Assembly: GCA_965218555.1 (NCBI GenBank)
Contig: OZ244625.1
Coordinates: 5,332,001-5,396,000, forward strand
Direction: 5' to 3'
Length of the DNA stretch: 64,000 nt
Source: JAPPLB01 sp965218555
GTDB lineage: Bacteria; Acidobacteriota; Terriglobia; Bryobacterales; UBA6623
Numbering within the stretch: the first letter of the stretch is position 1; each line of letters begins with the position of its first letter. The position numbers were made by a program, and so were the translations under genes. This document shows, piece by piece, positions 9,021-17,135 of the stretch. Below the pieces are notes generated by a model. The model made no database searches. It was not told the origin of the DNA and saw only the letters and a list, made by a program, of their open reading frames with translations.

Positions 9021-9183
9021 GGGTCCTGCTCCCGTCCCGCATTGAGGGCGCCCAGCAGGTCCCGCACGTCGCCTCCCGTTGGGCTCTGGTAGACGCGCAG
9101 GTCGAACGCCGGCGCGATCGTCAGGATATGGTTGTAAGCGCCGGAGCGAAAATAGACCACAGGGCGGCCGTTTGAGGCCGCTG
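9017..9183 (-). pseudogene. 3' remnant of an unidentified gene cut by the IS21 junction
   Basis: Reading leftward from the IS, an open frame gives ASNGRPVVYFRSGAYNHILT followed by IAPAFDLRVYQSPTGGDVRD and ends ALNAGREQDPC before a TGA that overlaps the ATG of the holin-like gene. The 5' part is missing: beyond the IS the sequence is plasmid partition DNA, not the rest of this gene. The fragment is too short to assign to a family. From its context it belonged to the polyamine/PspA neighbourhood. Confidence 0.55.
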
Positions 9184-9258
9184 GTGGCGGAGCAAAACTA
9201 GACCGCCCGCCAGCATTTCATAAAACATTTTTGGGGTGTTTTGTGTGATGCAGGAGGG

Positions 9259-10758
9259 ATGTACTCTGTGGAGCTGTACGCACGCGTTCGCCGAGCGGTC
9301 TTTGTCGAAGGGGTCAGCGAGAGAGAAGCGGCGCAGCGCTTCGGGCTGGCGCGCGAGACCGTGCGCAAGATGCTGCGCTACGCCGCGCCGCCGGGCTATC
9401 GGCGGCAGAAGCCGATTCGACGCCCGAAGCTCGACGCCTACACGCCGATCATCGACCAGATCCTGGAGACGGACCTAGCGCTGCCGAAGAAGCAACGGCA
9501 CACGGCGAAACGTATCTTCGAACGACTCCGAGACGAGCACGACTTCGCGGGCGGCTACACCATCATCAAAGACTACGTGCGGCTGAAGCGGACCTCGCAG
9601 CGCGAGATGTTCGTGCCGCTGACGCATCCGCCGGGGCACGCCCAGGCGGACTTCGGCGAGGCGCAAGTGGAGATCGGCGGGGTGCTGGCGAAGGCGCACT
9701 ACTTCGTCATCGATCTACCCCACAGCGACGAGAGTTACGTGCGGGCATTTCCGGCCGAGACGACGGAAGCTTTCTTGGAGGGGCACGTCGAGGCGTTTCG
9801 CTACTGGGGTGGCGTGCCGCGACGGATTCTCTACGACAACACAACGCTGGCGGTGGCGCGGATCCTAGGCGACGGGACGCGGCAGAAGACGCAGGCGTTC
9901 TCGGAGCTGCAGTCGCACTACTTGTTCGCAGAGCGTTTTGGGAGGCCGGGCAAGGGAAACGACAAGGGGAAGGTCGAGAACCTTGTGAAGGTCGCCCGAC
10001 GGAGCTTCTTCGTACCGCGGCCCCGGTTCCCCAGTTGGGCAGCGTTGAACGTATGGCTGGAAGAGCAGTGCCGCAAGAGGCGAGAGCGCCGGCAACGCGG
10101 GCATCGAGAGAAGATCGGAGAGCGCTTCGAGCGTGATCGACAAGCGCTGTTAGCGCTGCCGGCAGCGGCGTATGAGGCCTGCGAGACACGTCCTGGGAGA
10201 GTGACGTCGTTGTCGCTGGTGCGCTACCACACCAACGACTACTCGGTGCCGACCAAGTACGGACACCGCCAAGTGCTCATCAAGGGCTATGTGGACAAAG
10301 TCGTCATCTGCGCCGGCAGCGAGGAGATCGCACGGCATCGGCGCAGCTATGGGCGTGAGGGGCTGATCTTTCACCCGCTGCACTATCTGGCCCTACTGGA
10401 GCGCAAGACCGGAGCACTCGAGCAAGCAGCGCCGCTGGAAGGCTGGCAGTTGCCCGAGGAGTTTGCTGGACTGCGCCGGCTGCTCGAAGCGCGGCTCGGC
10501 AAGGCTGGAGCTCGAGAGTATGTCCAGGTACTGCGTCTGCTCGAGGACGTTCCGCTCGAAGAAGTCCGTGCTGCCGTAGGGGACGCCTTACGGCTCGGCG
10601 CGATCTCTTTCGATGCCGTCAAGCATCTCGTGCTGTGTCGCATCGAACAGCGCCCACCCCGGCTGGAACTTGAGAATTATCCCCATCTGCCCACGGCGCG
10701 GGTGGCGAGGACCGCAGCGGCGGACTATCTGGCGCTGGTGGACGCGGGAGCCGAGTGA
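9259..10758 (+). CDS. istA: IS21 transposase IstA
   Basis: A 499-residue transposase (ATG 9259; a TTG at 9241 is an in-frame alternative). It has an N-terminal helix-turn-helix (EREAAQRFGLARETVRKML) and an RNase-H-like DDE core: D in HAQADFGEAQVE, D in RRILYDNTTLAV, and E in GNDKGKVENLVK. A C-terminal Mu-type beta domain follows. It catalyses strand transfer, aided by IstB. The coding sequence is intact. Confidence 0.92.
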   Translation: MYSVELYARVRRAVFVEGVSEREAAQRFGLARETVRKMLRYAAPPGYRRQKPIRRPKLDAYTPIIDQILETDLALPKKQRHTAKRIFERLRDEHDFAGGYTIIKDYVRLKRTSQREMFVPLTHPPGHAQADFGEAQVEIGGVLAKAHYFVIDLPHSDESYVRAFPAETTEAFLEGHVEAFRYWGGVPRRILYDNTTLAVARILGDGTRQKTQAFSELQSHYLFAERFGRPGKGNDKGKVENLVKVARRSFFVPRPRFPSWAALNVWLEEQCRKRRERRQRGHREKIGERFERDRQALLALPAAAYEACETRPGRVTSLSLVRYHTNDYSVPTKYGHRQVLIKGYVDKVVICAGSEEIARHRRSYGREGLIFHPLHYLALLERKTGALEQAAPLEGWQLPEEFAGLRRLLEARLGKAGAREYVQVLRLLEDVPLEEVRAAVGDALRLGAISFDAVKHLVLCRIEQRPPRLELENYPHLPTARVARTAAADYLALVDAGAE

Positions 10759-11522
10759 CGGCCAAGCCGAAAGTGCTGCTGGAAGCGCAGCTGAAGGCGC
10801 TGCGGCTGCCGACCTTCCTGCGCGAGTACGACAAAGTGGCGCGGCAATGCGCGGCCGAAGGTCTGGACTGTCCGCGCTATCTGCTGCGACTCAGTGAGCT
10901 GGAGCTGCTCGATCGCGAACAGCGCGCCACCGAGCGCCGCATCAAGACCGCCAAGTTCCCGGTGCTCAAGAGCCTGGAGACCTTCGAGTTCCGCTCGATT
11001 CCGTCGCTGAACAAGAGCTTGGTCCTGGAGCTGGCGCGCTCGGAGTATCTGGATCGCAGAGAGAACGTGCTGGCGCTGGGCAACTCCGGTACGGGCAAGA
11101 CGCACCTTGCCCTGGCGTTGGGGCTGGCCGCTTGTCAGAAAGGCTATCGGGTCCGCTTTGCCACCGCCGCGGCGCTGGTCCACGAGTTGCTCGAGGCGCG
11201 TGACGACAAACGTCTCCTGCGCTTGCAAAAACAGCTGGCCAAGCAAGACCTGCTGATCGTCGACGAGCTGGGCTACGTCCCCTTGTCGAAGACGGGCTCG
11301 GAGTTACTGTTCGAGATCTTCAGCCAGCGCTACGAGCGGGCCTCGACGCTGGTCACCTCGAACCTGCCCTTCAACGAGTGGACGGAGATCTTCGGCTCCG
11401 AGCGGCTGACCGGCGCTTTGCTGGATCGTCTCACCCACCACGTCCATATCTTGGAGATGAACGGCGAGAGCTACCGTCTCCAGCAGAGTAAGCGTTCCCG
11501 GAAGCGTTCTTCCTCCCCCTGA
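10755..11522 (+). CDS. istB: IS21 helper ATPase IstB
   Basis: A 255-residue AAA+ ATPase, related to DnaC, with Walker A GNSGTGKTHLALAL and Walker B LLIVDELGYVP. GTG 10755 overlaps the istA stop by 4 bases, as usual in this family. IstB assembles on target DNA and stimulates IstA. Intact. Confidence 0.92.
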   Translation: MTAKPKVLLEAQLKALRLPTFLREYDKVARQCAAEGLDCPRYLLRLSELELLDREQRATERRIKTAKFPVLKSLETFEFRSIPSLNKSLVLELARSEYLDRRENVLALGNSGTGKTHLALALGLAACQKGYRVRFATAAALVHELLEARDDKRLLRLQKQLAKQDLLIVDELGYVPLSKTGSELLFEIFSQRYERASTLVTSNLPFNEWTEIFGSERLTGALLDRLTHHVHILEMNGESYRLQQSKRSRKRSSSP

Positions 11523-11697
11523 TCCCCCCGCCCAGCCGCCGGCTGTTTCGAGGGGCTTCCACTACGTCCGGGGCCGCCTTAACAGGCGTCCCCCGACTTC
11601 GCTCCAGCCCCCAAAACAGCCGCTTTCAGAAACGAGTCCTATCCCCGAGATGGTCTACTTTTACTCCGCCCCAGTGGCCTAATTTTGCTCCGCCCTT

Positions 11698-11871
11698 GAC
11701 AACAGGCAGATCGGCATCGCGGCGGTCTGCCCAATTCGCCGCGGAAGCCTGGGGATCGAGGTCGATCACCGCTGTGTTGCGCCCGGCCGCGGCGGAAGCG
11801 ACGGCTAGGTGCAAGGCGAGGGTCGTTTTTCCCGAGCCTCCTTTCTGGCTGACGACGGCGATGGTTTTCAT
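11698..11871 (-). pseudogene. 5' fragment of a parA partition ATPase, cut by IS21
   Basis: From ATG 11871 the frame reads MKTIAVVSQKGGSGKTTLAL and then DLDPQASAANWADRR, i.e. the deviant Walker A and switch region of ParA, and stops matching the family after ELPVV-equivalent residues at the IS end. It is closely similar to the complete ParA encoded at 14493-15146, so these are two separate partition modules of the same type. The remaining two thirds of the gene are absent from the window. Confidence 0.85.
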
Positions 11872-11879
11872 CGGCTCAT

Positions 11880-11930
11880 CGTGCACACGTTCACGTGTGC
11901 ACAAGTTCAAGAGTGCACGAGTTCACGAAT
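11880..11930. repeat. iterated GTGCAC/GTTCAC motifs upstream of truncated parA
   Basis: Alternating GTGCAC and GTTCA(C) hexamers at about 14-base spacing immediately 5' of the truncated parA. The position is that of a partition-site or autoregulatory operator. The motif differs from the one upstream of the intact parA. Confidence 0.5.
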
Positions 11931-12091
11931 GATGTCAAAGCGGATCGACACGGTCGATCAGCTTGTACAGAGGCACTTGTCGGGCAACGATACAGTGAGA
12001 ATCAGGCGCTCCGCGGCACAAGCGATCGCGTTTGATTCTCAGGATTTTTGGCTTCGAAGTGGCCGTTTGGCTTAAAGCCCAATGACGTGAA

Positions 12092-13324
12092 CTATACGTG
12101 GTTTACTGCGTCGAACAACCTCGCCCCTGCTTCTGAACGGCCTCTCTTTTTGCGATTCCCTGATACCGTGGGTTCTCGGGCGATGCGCTTGCGCCAGTCC
12201 GCGATGGTACGTCCATCGACGCGAAGTACTTGAGCGGCGGCCTGGTCAAGAATGGCACGGTTTGGACAGTCGTGCATGTCCGGCCACGGCCGTAGCGCTT
12301 CCGCACGGGTCGCGTTGAAGGCGTCGGCGAGAGGTGTGATGTTGACGCGGTTCGGATCAGGTATCAGTAGAGATCGCAGGGAATCGAGGGCGAATCGCGG
12401 GTAGTCCAGTGCTTTGGCTCGGCAATGGAGCAAGGTGAGAATGCCGGGCGTGGAGTTCCACCAAGCGCAGAGCGCATGTTCGAAGGCTGGATTCGGTGAT
12501 ATTGGCCTAACGGGAGTCCAGGCGGAACCTAGAAGGGGCTGTGACGAATAACAGGCGGATACACGCACTGTGTCAGTTCTGAGCCGATTCACGACGAGAA
12601 GGCGGCTGGCTTTTCCTAGGAGCTTCTTCGCGTATTCAACACGATCGGGTTTGGGAGCACCTGAAACGTCAGCTTCGGTGTTCATCGCAGTTTGGATTTC
12701 GGTGGGGTGATCCCAAAGAATCGGCGTAGTCCATGTCGCATTGGGTGGCGGTTTACGTAGGAATGCGTCTCGGACTCTTCTCCCCTCTGGTTCGATGTGA
12801 CAGAGTTCACCGGCTGGAGCAAGCACTGTACTTGCGAGAGCTGTGAGATCGTGGACTGCGTTGGCGAGAGCGCCATCATAGAACTGCGCCGCGCTCCAGT
12901 CTCCCTTACGAACACGGGGCCATGGCCAGGAGTGTTCCATTCCCCATGAGTCAAGCGGCTGGCGTCGATTGATCAGATCCGACAGCAGGATCGCTTCGTG
13001 GGTGTCCCGCGGCATGCGCTTCAGCGAAACAAAACGCGTGGCTGAGCGCTCGGCACCCGGACGACGGGCGACGATCAGCGATTCGTGAATGGTTGTATTC
13101 TCCGAGAAATTCATCCGCTTTGGATCGTGGCTGGTGATGATGGTTTCGATGCGGAACGCGGTGAGCTCGCGCTTATGTCGTTCGCGCATTTCTTCAAGGC
13201 TCTCGGTGTGGAACAGCATGCAGGTAGTATGTCGCGGCGGCCGAAGGCCGGCAAGGCGGTGAAGGTAGCGAGCTGCTGTCAGGAAGCTGAAAGCGAAGGA
13301 TTCAGGGACTCGAAAACGCCGCAC
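12092..13324 (-). pseudogene. C-terminal part of an N6-adenine DNA methyltransferase-like protein
   Basis: About 410 codons. From residue about 36 the sequence resembles the part of N6-adenine methyltransferases that follows the catalytic NPPY core: SLEEMRERHKRELTAFRIET, then IITSHDPKRMNFSENTTIHE, then SLIVARR. The catalytic AdoMet-binding motifs and NPPY are not found in this frame or just upstream, and the first 35 residues look like unrelated read-through. This is therefore most likely a decayed methyltransferase with only target-recognition and C-terminal parts left. The upstream gap 13325-13581 holds no convincing gene. Confidence 0.55.
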
Positions 13325-13404
13325 GAGCGTTCTCGAGGACCGTCATGGTGAGGCGGCGTGCGCCGCCGATTCCCCATGCTCGGCCGAGCAAAGGCATCCG
13401 GCTC

Positions 13405-13465
13405 CGGATCCATTTGCTCTTGACGCAAGACGATCCCCGCGTGGAGAGCTCGAAACACTGCCCGG
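13405..13465. repeat. dispersed repeat C, diverged copy
   Basis: GGATCCATTTGCTCT followed by a GTGGAGAGCTCGA stretch resembles 18601-18655 and, in its second half, 23030-23055. It is the poorest of the three copies and lacks the terminator hairpin found next to the other two. Confidence 0.4.
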
Positions 13466-13581
13466 ACCTGCCCGCCATTGCGAACGGCCACAAGGGCTGC
13501 ATGGCAATGGCATACAGCGTCAATGATCTGCGTAACTTCTTTTGCTCAGGCAAGGGGGATCAAAGAATCGAAAGGACCGCA

Positions 13582-14217
13582 TCAGCGGCTGAGATCAGGA
13601 TCGTGCGAACGATCGAGCTTCTCAGAGATCACAAGAGCGATCTGCGGGGGATAAACCGAGTAAGACGGCTGTGAGGTGCGATCCCAGCGCTTCAGATCGA
13701 GTGCGATGACGTGCTCCAGTTGGTAGGGGCACTGAGAAGGAAGCGTGAAGTTGCGGCGATGAAACGCCGTATCGAAGTCCGGCTGCAGCTTGTTGTCGAC
13801 GTCCATTTCGGAAAGTTCCTTGACGGCATCGGAACGGGCGTCCTGCCAAGCGGAAGGGAACAGCGCGGCGCTATCATGCTTCAGGCTCGGGGTACGGCGC
13901 ATCTGCTTGGACAGAAGAGCGCGCTGGTTGCGAATCTCCTTCAGCCAGTAATTGACGGTTTCGGAGCGGGCTTCGCGGAAGTGCTCGATCTTGAGAAAGT
14001 GCGTGATGATATTCGCGCAATGAGAAGTCCAGGTATCGCGATGGCGGCCGCCCACGTCGTCGATTTCCTCGGTGATATTGTCCCAATCGATGGCAGCGAA
14101 GTCGCGGCGGCGAAGGGCCGCAGTCTGCTCGACAGACCAAGCGTGAATGTCGGAACGGTACAGCTCGGCCGATTTGCGCTGCTGCAGATTGACGGGTGGT
14201 GAAGCGGCCGTGGACAT
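13582..14217 (-). CDS. DUF29 family protein
   Basis: A 211-residue protein (ATG 14217). The pattern LYRSDIHAWSVEQTAALRRR, then IDWDNITEEIDDVGGRHRD, is the helical DUF29 signature; a second conserved part is PSLKHDSAALFPSAWQDAR. DUF29 proteins are all-helical, of unknown function, and abundant in cyanobacteria, Acidobacteriota and mobile DNA. This is the canonical member of three DUF29-like genes in the block (see 15777-16415 and 17136-17786). It is not preceded by the hairpin leader. Confidence 0.8.
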   Translation of the reverse strand: MSTAASPPVNLQQRKSAELYRSDIHAWSVEQTAALRRRDFAAIDWDNITEEIDDVGGRHRDTWTSHCANIITHFLKIEHFREARSETVNYWLKEIRNQRALLSKQMRRTPSLKHDSAALFPSAWQDARSDAVKELSEMDVDNKLQPDFDTAFHRRNFTLPSQCPYQLEHVIALDLKRWDRTSQPSYSVYPPQIALVISEKLDRSHDPDLSR

Positions 14218-14256
14218 GGGGCCTCGCGAGGCTCTCATTGTAACAACCGGGCGGAA

Positions 14257-14496
14257 TCAGGGAAGCGGCTTGCCCCGGTTCTGGAAGAGCAGGCGGAGAG
14301 CTTCGTCGAGAAGCTCCTGGATGGTGGTATCTTCCTCCGACGACAGCATCCGCAAGCGGCGGCCGATCTCGGGATCAAAGTAACCTCCGATGTGCTTGCG
14401 CTTGACGTTGCGGGCAACGGGGGCGCGGACGGGCTTGGGTGGATCTGGAGGCGGAGCCTTGGCTTTCAAGGCGGAGGCGAATCTGTTGTTGGTCAT
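14257..14496 (-). CDS. ribbon-helix-helix partition partner (ParG/ParB-like)
   Basis: A 79-residue protein with a disordered basic Pro-rich N-terminus and a C-terminal ribbon-helix-helix: KHIGGYFDPEIGRRLRMLSS, then TTIQELLDEALRLLF. Its start overlaps the stop of parA by 4 bases. Small RHH proteins of this layout act as the centromere-binding partner and repressor in type Ib partition systems, which fits its position exactly. Confidence 0.75.
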   Translation of the reverse strand: MTNNRFASALKAKAPPPDPPKPVRAPVARNVKRKHIGGYFDPEIGRRLRMLSSEEDTTIQELLDEALRLLFQNRGKPLP

Positions 14497-15146
14497 GTCA
14501 GGGGGTTTCCGTTGGTTGAAGGTTTGAAGTCCTGCAGGCGTGCAAGAACGAAGGCGTGCAGCATTTGAATTTCCCGCGCGGCCTTGCCTTCGGGCTCAAA
14601 CTCCTGTGCGGCCTGGCCGGCGATGAGCGCACGCGCGAAGGCAACGCGGCGGCCGAGGCGGACGGGGCAGGTTTCGACCTGGTGGGCGGAGAGCGCTTCT
14701 TCGGCCTGCCGCGCGTCCTGACCGGTGGCGGCGGTCGCATTGAGAACGACCAGAACGGGAGTGCCTGTCGTTCGAAGGAAGGCGAGCGTATTGGTGATCG
14801 CCTCCAGATCGAGGATCGCCGGCCGGCAGGGGATCAGCACCAGGTCGGCAACGATGGCCGCCTCCAGGGCGGCGCTGTCGGAATGCGGAGCGGTATCGAC
14901 GTAGAGCATTTCGCCGCCGATCTCGCGAACCCGCGCGATCTCCTGCCACAAACGGCTGGCATGAGCCGAGAGCACGACGGGCAGCTCCGCCTCGCGGCGG
15001 TCCGACCAGTTCGCGGCGGAAGCCTGCGGATCGAGGTCGATGATGGCGGTGTTCTGTCCGGAAGAGGCCGAAGCGACGGCCAGGTGCAAGGCCAGGGTGG
15101 TTTTTCCGGAGCCGCCTTTCTGACTGACGATGGCGATGGTTTTCAT
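14493..15146 (-). CDS. parA: ParA-family partition ATPase (type Ib-like)
   Basis: A 217-residue ATPase without the N-terminal DNA-binding extension, hence type Ib. ATG 15146. Deviant Walker A SQKGGSGKTTLALHLAVA, switch I DLDPQASAANWSD, Walker B-like YVDTAPHSDSAAL. It segregates the plasmid together with the RHH partner encoded directly downstream. The iterated motif just upstream (15175-15247) is the likely operator and centromere. Full length; the second parA in the window is only a fragment. Confidence 0.88.
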   Translation of the reverse strand: MKTIAIVSQKGGSGKTTLALHLAVASASSGQNTAIIDLDPQASAANWSDRREAELPVVLSAHASRLWQEIARVREIGGEMLYVDTAPHSDSAALEAAIVADLVLIPCRPAILDLEAITNTLAFLRTTGTPVLVVLNATAATGQDARQAEEALSAHQVETCPVRLGRRVAFARALIAGQAAQEFEPEGKAAREIQMLHAFVLARLQDFKPSTNGNPLT

Positions 15147-15174
15147 AGGCGTAGTCTGCACAACATCAAGTCTG

Positions 15175-15247
15175 CAAACGTGCAAGCGTGCAACCTTTCA
15201 ATCCTGCAAGCGTGCAAGCGTGCAAGCGTGCAACCTTTCAATTCTGC
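15175..15247. repeat. iterated GCGTGCAA motif upstream of parA (candidate parS/operator)
   Basis: At least six GCGTGCAA/ACGTGCAA octamers, in tandem and also as part of a larger unit (GCGTGCAACCTTTCAAT, twice), lie within 100 bases of the parA start. In type Ib systems centromere repeats lie just upstream of parA and bind the RHH partner. Confidence 0.6.
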
Positions 15248-15375
15248 ACGGATTCAGGATTGACACAAGCCGGACCACGCTCGCACGCGCCTAGCGCGTC
15301 AGAGAAAAGACGGGCAAAAAGGCCGGTTCGTGGGGCCTGGTTACGGCGGATCCGCGCGCCGGCGCCGGCGACATG

Positions 15376-15500
15376 CGCATGATCCGGACTCGAATCCGGG
15401 GGTGGGGGTCCACCTCGAAGCGGAACGCCGCGTCAGCGGCCTCCAGTGAAGGGCTTTTTACCTCATTCATTCCCGCGGCGGCCGAAGCGGGACGGAACCG
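15376..15500. repeat. dispersed palindromic repeat B, copy 1
   Basis: On the - strand: GCCGCTGACGCGGC hairpin, TTCCGCTTCGAGGTGGAC, CCCCACCCCCGGATTC, ending in a CCGGA/TCCGG stem. The same order of motifs occurs at 21765-21835, 24051-24122 and 24510-24590, and a coding version is at 30597-30655. The rest of the 15147-15776 gap shows no gene I can support. Confidence 0.6.
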
Positions 15501-15776
15501 ACAGCGCATGAGCGCCTGCTGGCGCGAACGAAAGGACAACCCAATGAAAGGACTCGGCACGGCACGGCGGCCGTGACGAAACGGGTACCGCAGCGCGACG
15601 AACAGCGAAAAGCGACGAAGGAGCTAGCCTGACGCAACCCGCACCTCGAACGGACCGTAGGGGAAGATGGACCGGGGGGAGAACCCGATGCAGCTCGAAG
15701 ATGTAGTCTGCCGACGCGAAGCCGGCAGCGCGGTGGTGGAAGGTGTGAAACAGGAATGGGGCTGGCAGCGTCAGCA

Positions 15777-16415
15777 TCATGCTACTGACGCTGCTGCGGG
15801 TTCCTCGAAGGGAAGCGAGCGGGGATCGGTGAGAGCCTCGTTCGCGTTGGTGGGATCGTAGCCGAGGATCTCCGAAGGACTCCAGGGGCAATGGAAGGGA
15901 AGCCGGCTGTTCCAGTTGCCCGCCAGGCGTTCGGCCTTCAGGATGTGGTAGCGGCGATCCAGGGGCAGGTAGTGGCCGGAATGCAGGTCCATGGCCGCGT
16001 ACATGCGGCCGACGTGCCAGGCGAAGCTGAGGATGGCGGGGAGAAACTCCTTCATGGAAGGATTGCTGCGGAGAAGCTGCTGGATTTGAACGCGGCGAAA
16101 GACCAGATCGCGTTTCCATTCGGTCCGCGCCTCGCTGTCGGCCGCGGAAGCGTTGGCGAGAAGCAACAACACCTTCACTACGTCGCGGCAATGGCTGCGG
16201 CAGAGGAACAGTTGCTCATTGGAGTAGCGGATGAGCTCGTCGGCGAGTTGGGCAGCGTCGAGTTGGTCGTACTCGCGCCGGCACAGGTGGCCGGCCTGCT
16301 TCAAATGCCAGGCGAAGCGGTCCTCGGAAGCGCTGACGGTCTGCTCTGAGCGGAGCATGGATTGGATCGGTTTGCCGGTATCGAGATTCCACTTGTCGTG
16401 CGCCGTGTGATGCAT
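15777..16415 (-). CDS. divergent DUF29-like protein
   Basis: A 212-residue helical protein. Shared features with DUF29: HLCRREYDQLDAAQLADELI, a central ADSEARTEWKRDL segment, LLRSNPSMKEFLPAILSFAW, and a late PFHCPWSPSEILGYD motif. The same layout (NPSxKxF, then CPWxxExIxG) is found in the gene at 17136-17786, so the two form a paralogous pair. It is preceded by hairpin leader copy 1 and a CAGGAGG ribosome site. Function unknown. Confidence 0.65.
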   Translation of the reverse strand: MHHTAHDKWNLDTGKPIQSMLRSEQTVSASEDRFAWHLKQAGHLCRREYDQLDAAQLADELIRYSNEQLFLCRSHCRDVVKVLLLLANASAADSEARTEWKRDLVFRRVQIQQLLRSNPSMKEFLPAILSFAWHVGRMYAAMDLHSGHYLPLDRRYHILKAERLAGNWNSRLPFHCPWSPSEILGYDPTNANEALTDPRSLPFEEPAAASVA

Positions 16416-16426
16416 GGGGTTGTGAG

Positions 16427-16495
16427 CCTCCTGTCGGTCAGGGTTGGGAGCTTTCCGCTCACCCGTACCTGGCGGAAAGCGGAGAACCCGACCCT
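16427..16495 (-). promoter_or_regulatory. hairpin leader copy 1 (for DUF29-like gene)
   Basis: Read on the - strand: GGGTT (16490-16486), CTCC, a 9-bp stem GCTTTCCGC/GCGGAAAGC around a 13-base loop ending GGTGA, then AACCC, then ACAGGAGG and the ATG at 16415. This is the standard form of the family. In this copy the outer helix beyond GGGTT/AACCC is short (GGTC/GACC). Confidence 0.85.
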
Positions 16496-16513
16496 CCGGG
16501 ACAGCGAAAGCGA

Positions 16514-17023
16514 TTAGAGGCTGTGGGCGTCGCGCTCGATCGAGCGAAGGTCAGCGACGATGGATTCCAGCGAATCCAGGTGGGATTGAAACTCCTGCCA
16601 GCCGTTGAAGCTGCTGTAGTGCGGCAACGGCAGGAACGTGAGCCGCTCCTCGACCGGACGAGCCGGACGGTGGCCGTAGAACGTCTTGAAGGCCAGCGCC
16701 CACTTCCCGAGCCGCATGTAGTCGAGGGCCTCCAGCTTCCGCTCCGTGTCGGCGGAGAACATATACGGAAACATGGTCCGGTTGGGAGAGGCGTTGAAGG
16801 TTCCGGCGATCAGGCCGCCGGCGAGACAGATCTCGCAAGGCCCTTCCTCGGTGGCGGTGTGCCACTCCTGGCTGCGCGGCCGGTAGGTGTTGGGATCGAG
16901 GCTGCGGGCGTCGAAGATGGTCGCAACGAGAACATCGGTCATGGAATCGGGAAGCGAGTCGGGTTCCGTCATGGTCAGCGTATCGACGCTGAGAGCTGCG
17001 GGACGGGTGAGAGTGGCTGTCAT
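16514..17023 (-). CDS. hypothetical cassette protein with CEIC motif
   Basis: A 169-residue protein from ATG 17023, preceded by leader copy 2 and CAGGAGGATTCC. Residues about 60-90 contain EEGPCEICLAGGLIAG followed by NRTMFPYMFS; the rest is helical (AFKTFYGHRPARP, then a Leu/Asp-rich C-terminus). The two close cysteines might bind metal or form a disulphide, but there is no second pair. Family not recognised. It is a monocistronic unit between two DUF29-like genes. Confidence 0.6.
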   Translation of the reverse strand: MTATLTRPAALSVDTLTMTEPDSLPDSMTDVLVATIFDARSLDPNTYRPRSQEWHTATEEGPCEICLAGGLIAGTFNASPNRTMFPYMFSADTERKLEALDYMRLGKWALAFKTFYGHRPARPVEERLTFLPLPHYSSFNGWQEFQSHLDSLESIVADLRSIERDAHSL

Positions 17024-17032
17024 CGAAGGAAT

Positions 17033-17103
17033 CCTCCTGGTGGTAAGGGTTGGGAGCTTTCCGCTCACCCGTACCTGGCGGAAAGCGGAGAACCCGCCCC
17101 AGG
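17033..17103 (-). promoter_or_regulatory. hairpin leader copy 2
   Basis: Inner stems as in copy 1 (GGGTT 17095-17091, AACCC 17051-17047). Outer helix CCTGG (17103-17099) pairs with CCAGG (17040-17036), and CCAGG is the first half of the CCAGGAGG ribosome site for ATG 17023. Confidence 0.88.
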
Positions 17104-17135
17104 CGGCATCGGACCGGCAGCAAGCGTCGGACCGC

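Larger units (their letters stand above)
9182..11697 (+). mobile_element. IS21-family insertion sequence
   Basis: The element carries istA and istB with the usual overlap. Terminal repeats are visible: GGCGGAGCAAAACTAGACC at about 9186-9204, and on the - strand at the right end GGCGGAGCAAAATTAGGCC close to 11692, with a second internal copy GGCGGAGTAAAAGTAGACC at about 11651-11669. Multiple terminal repeats of this kind are typical of IS21 ends. Exact outer boundaries are uncertain by a few bases. No 4-8 bp direct duplication is seen at the two ends, and the flanks come from different genetic contexts. Confidence 0.85.

Noticed and set aside
13279..13674. Small open frames in the gap 13325-13581
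   Set aside because: They overlap each other on both strands, have no ribosome site and no recognisable domain.
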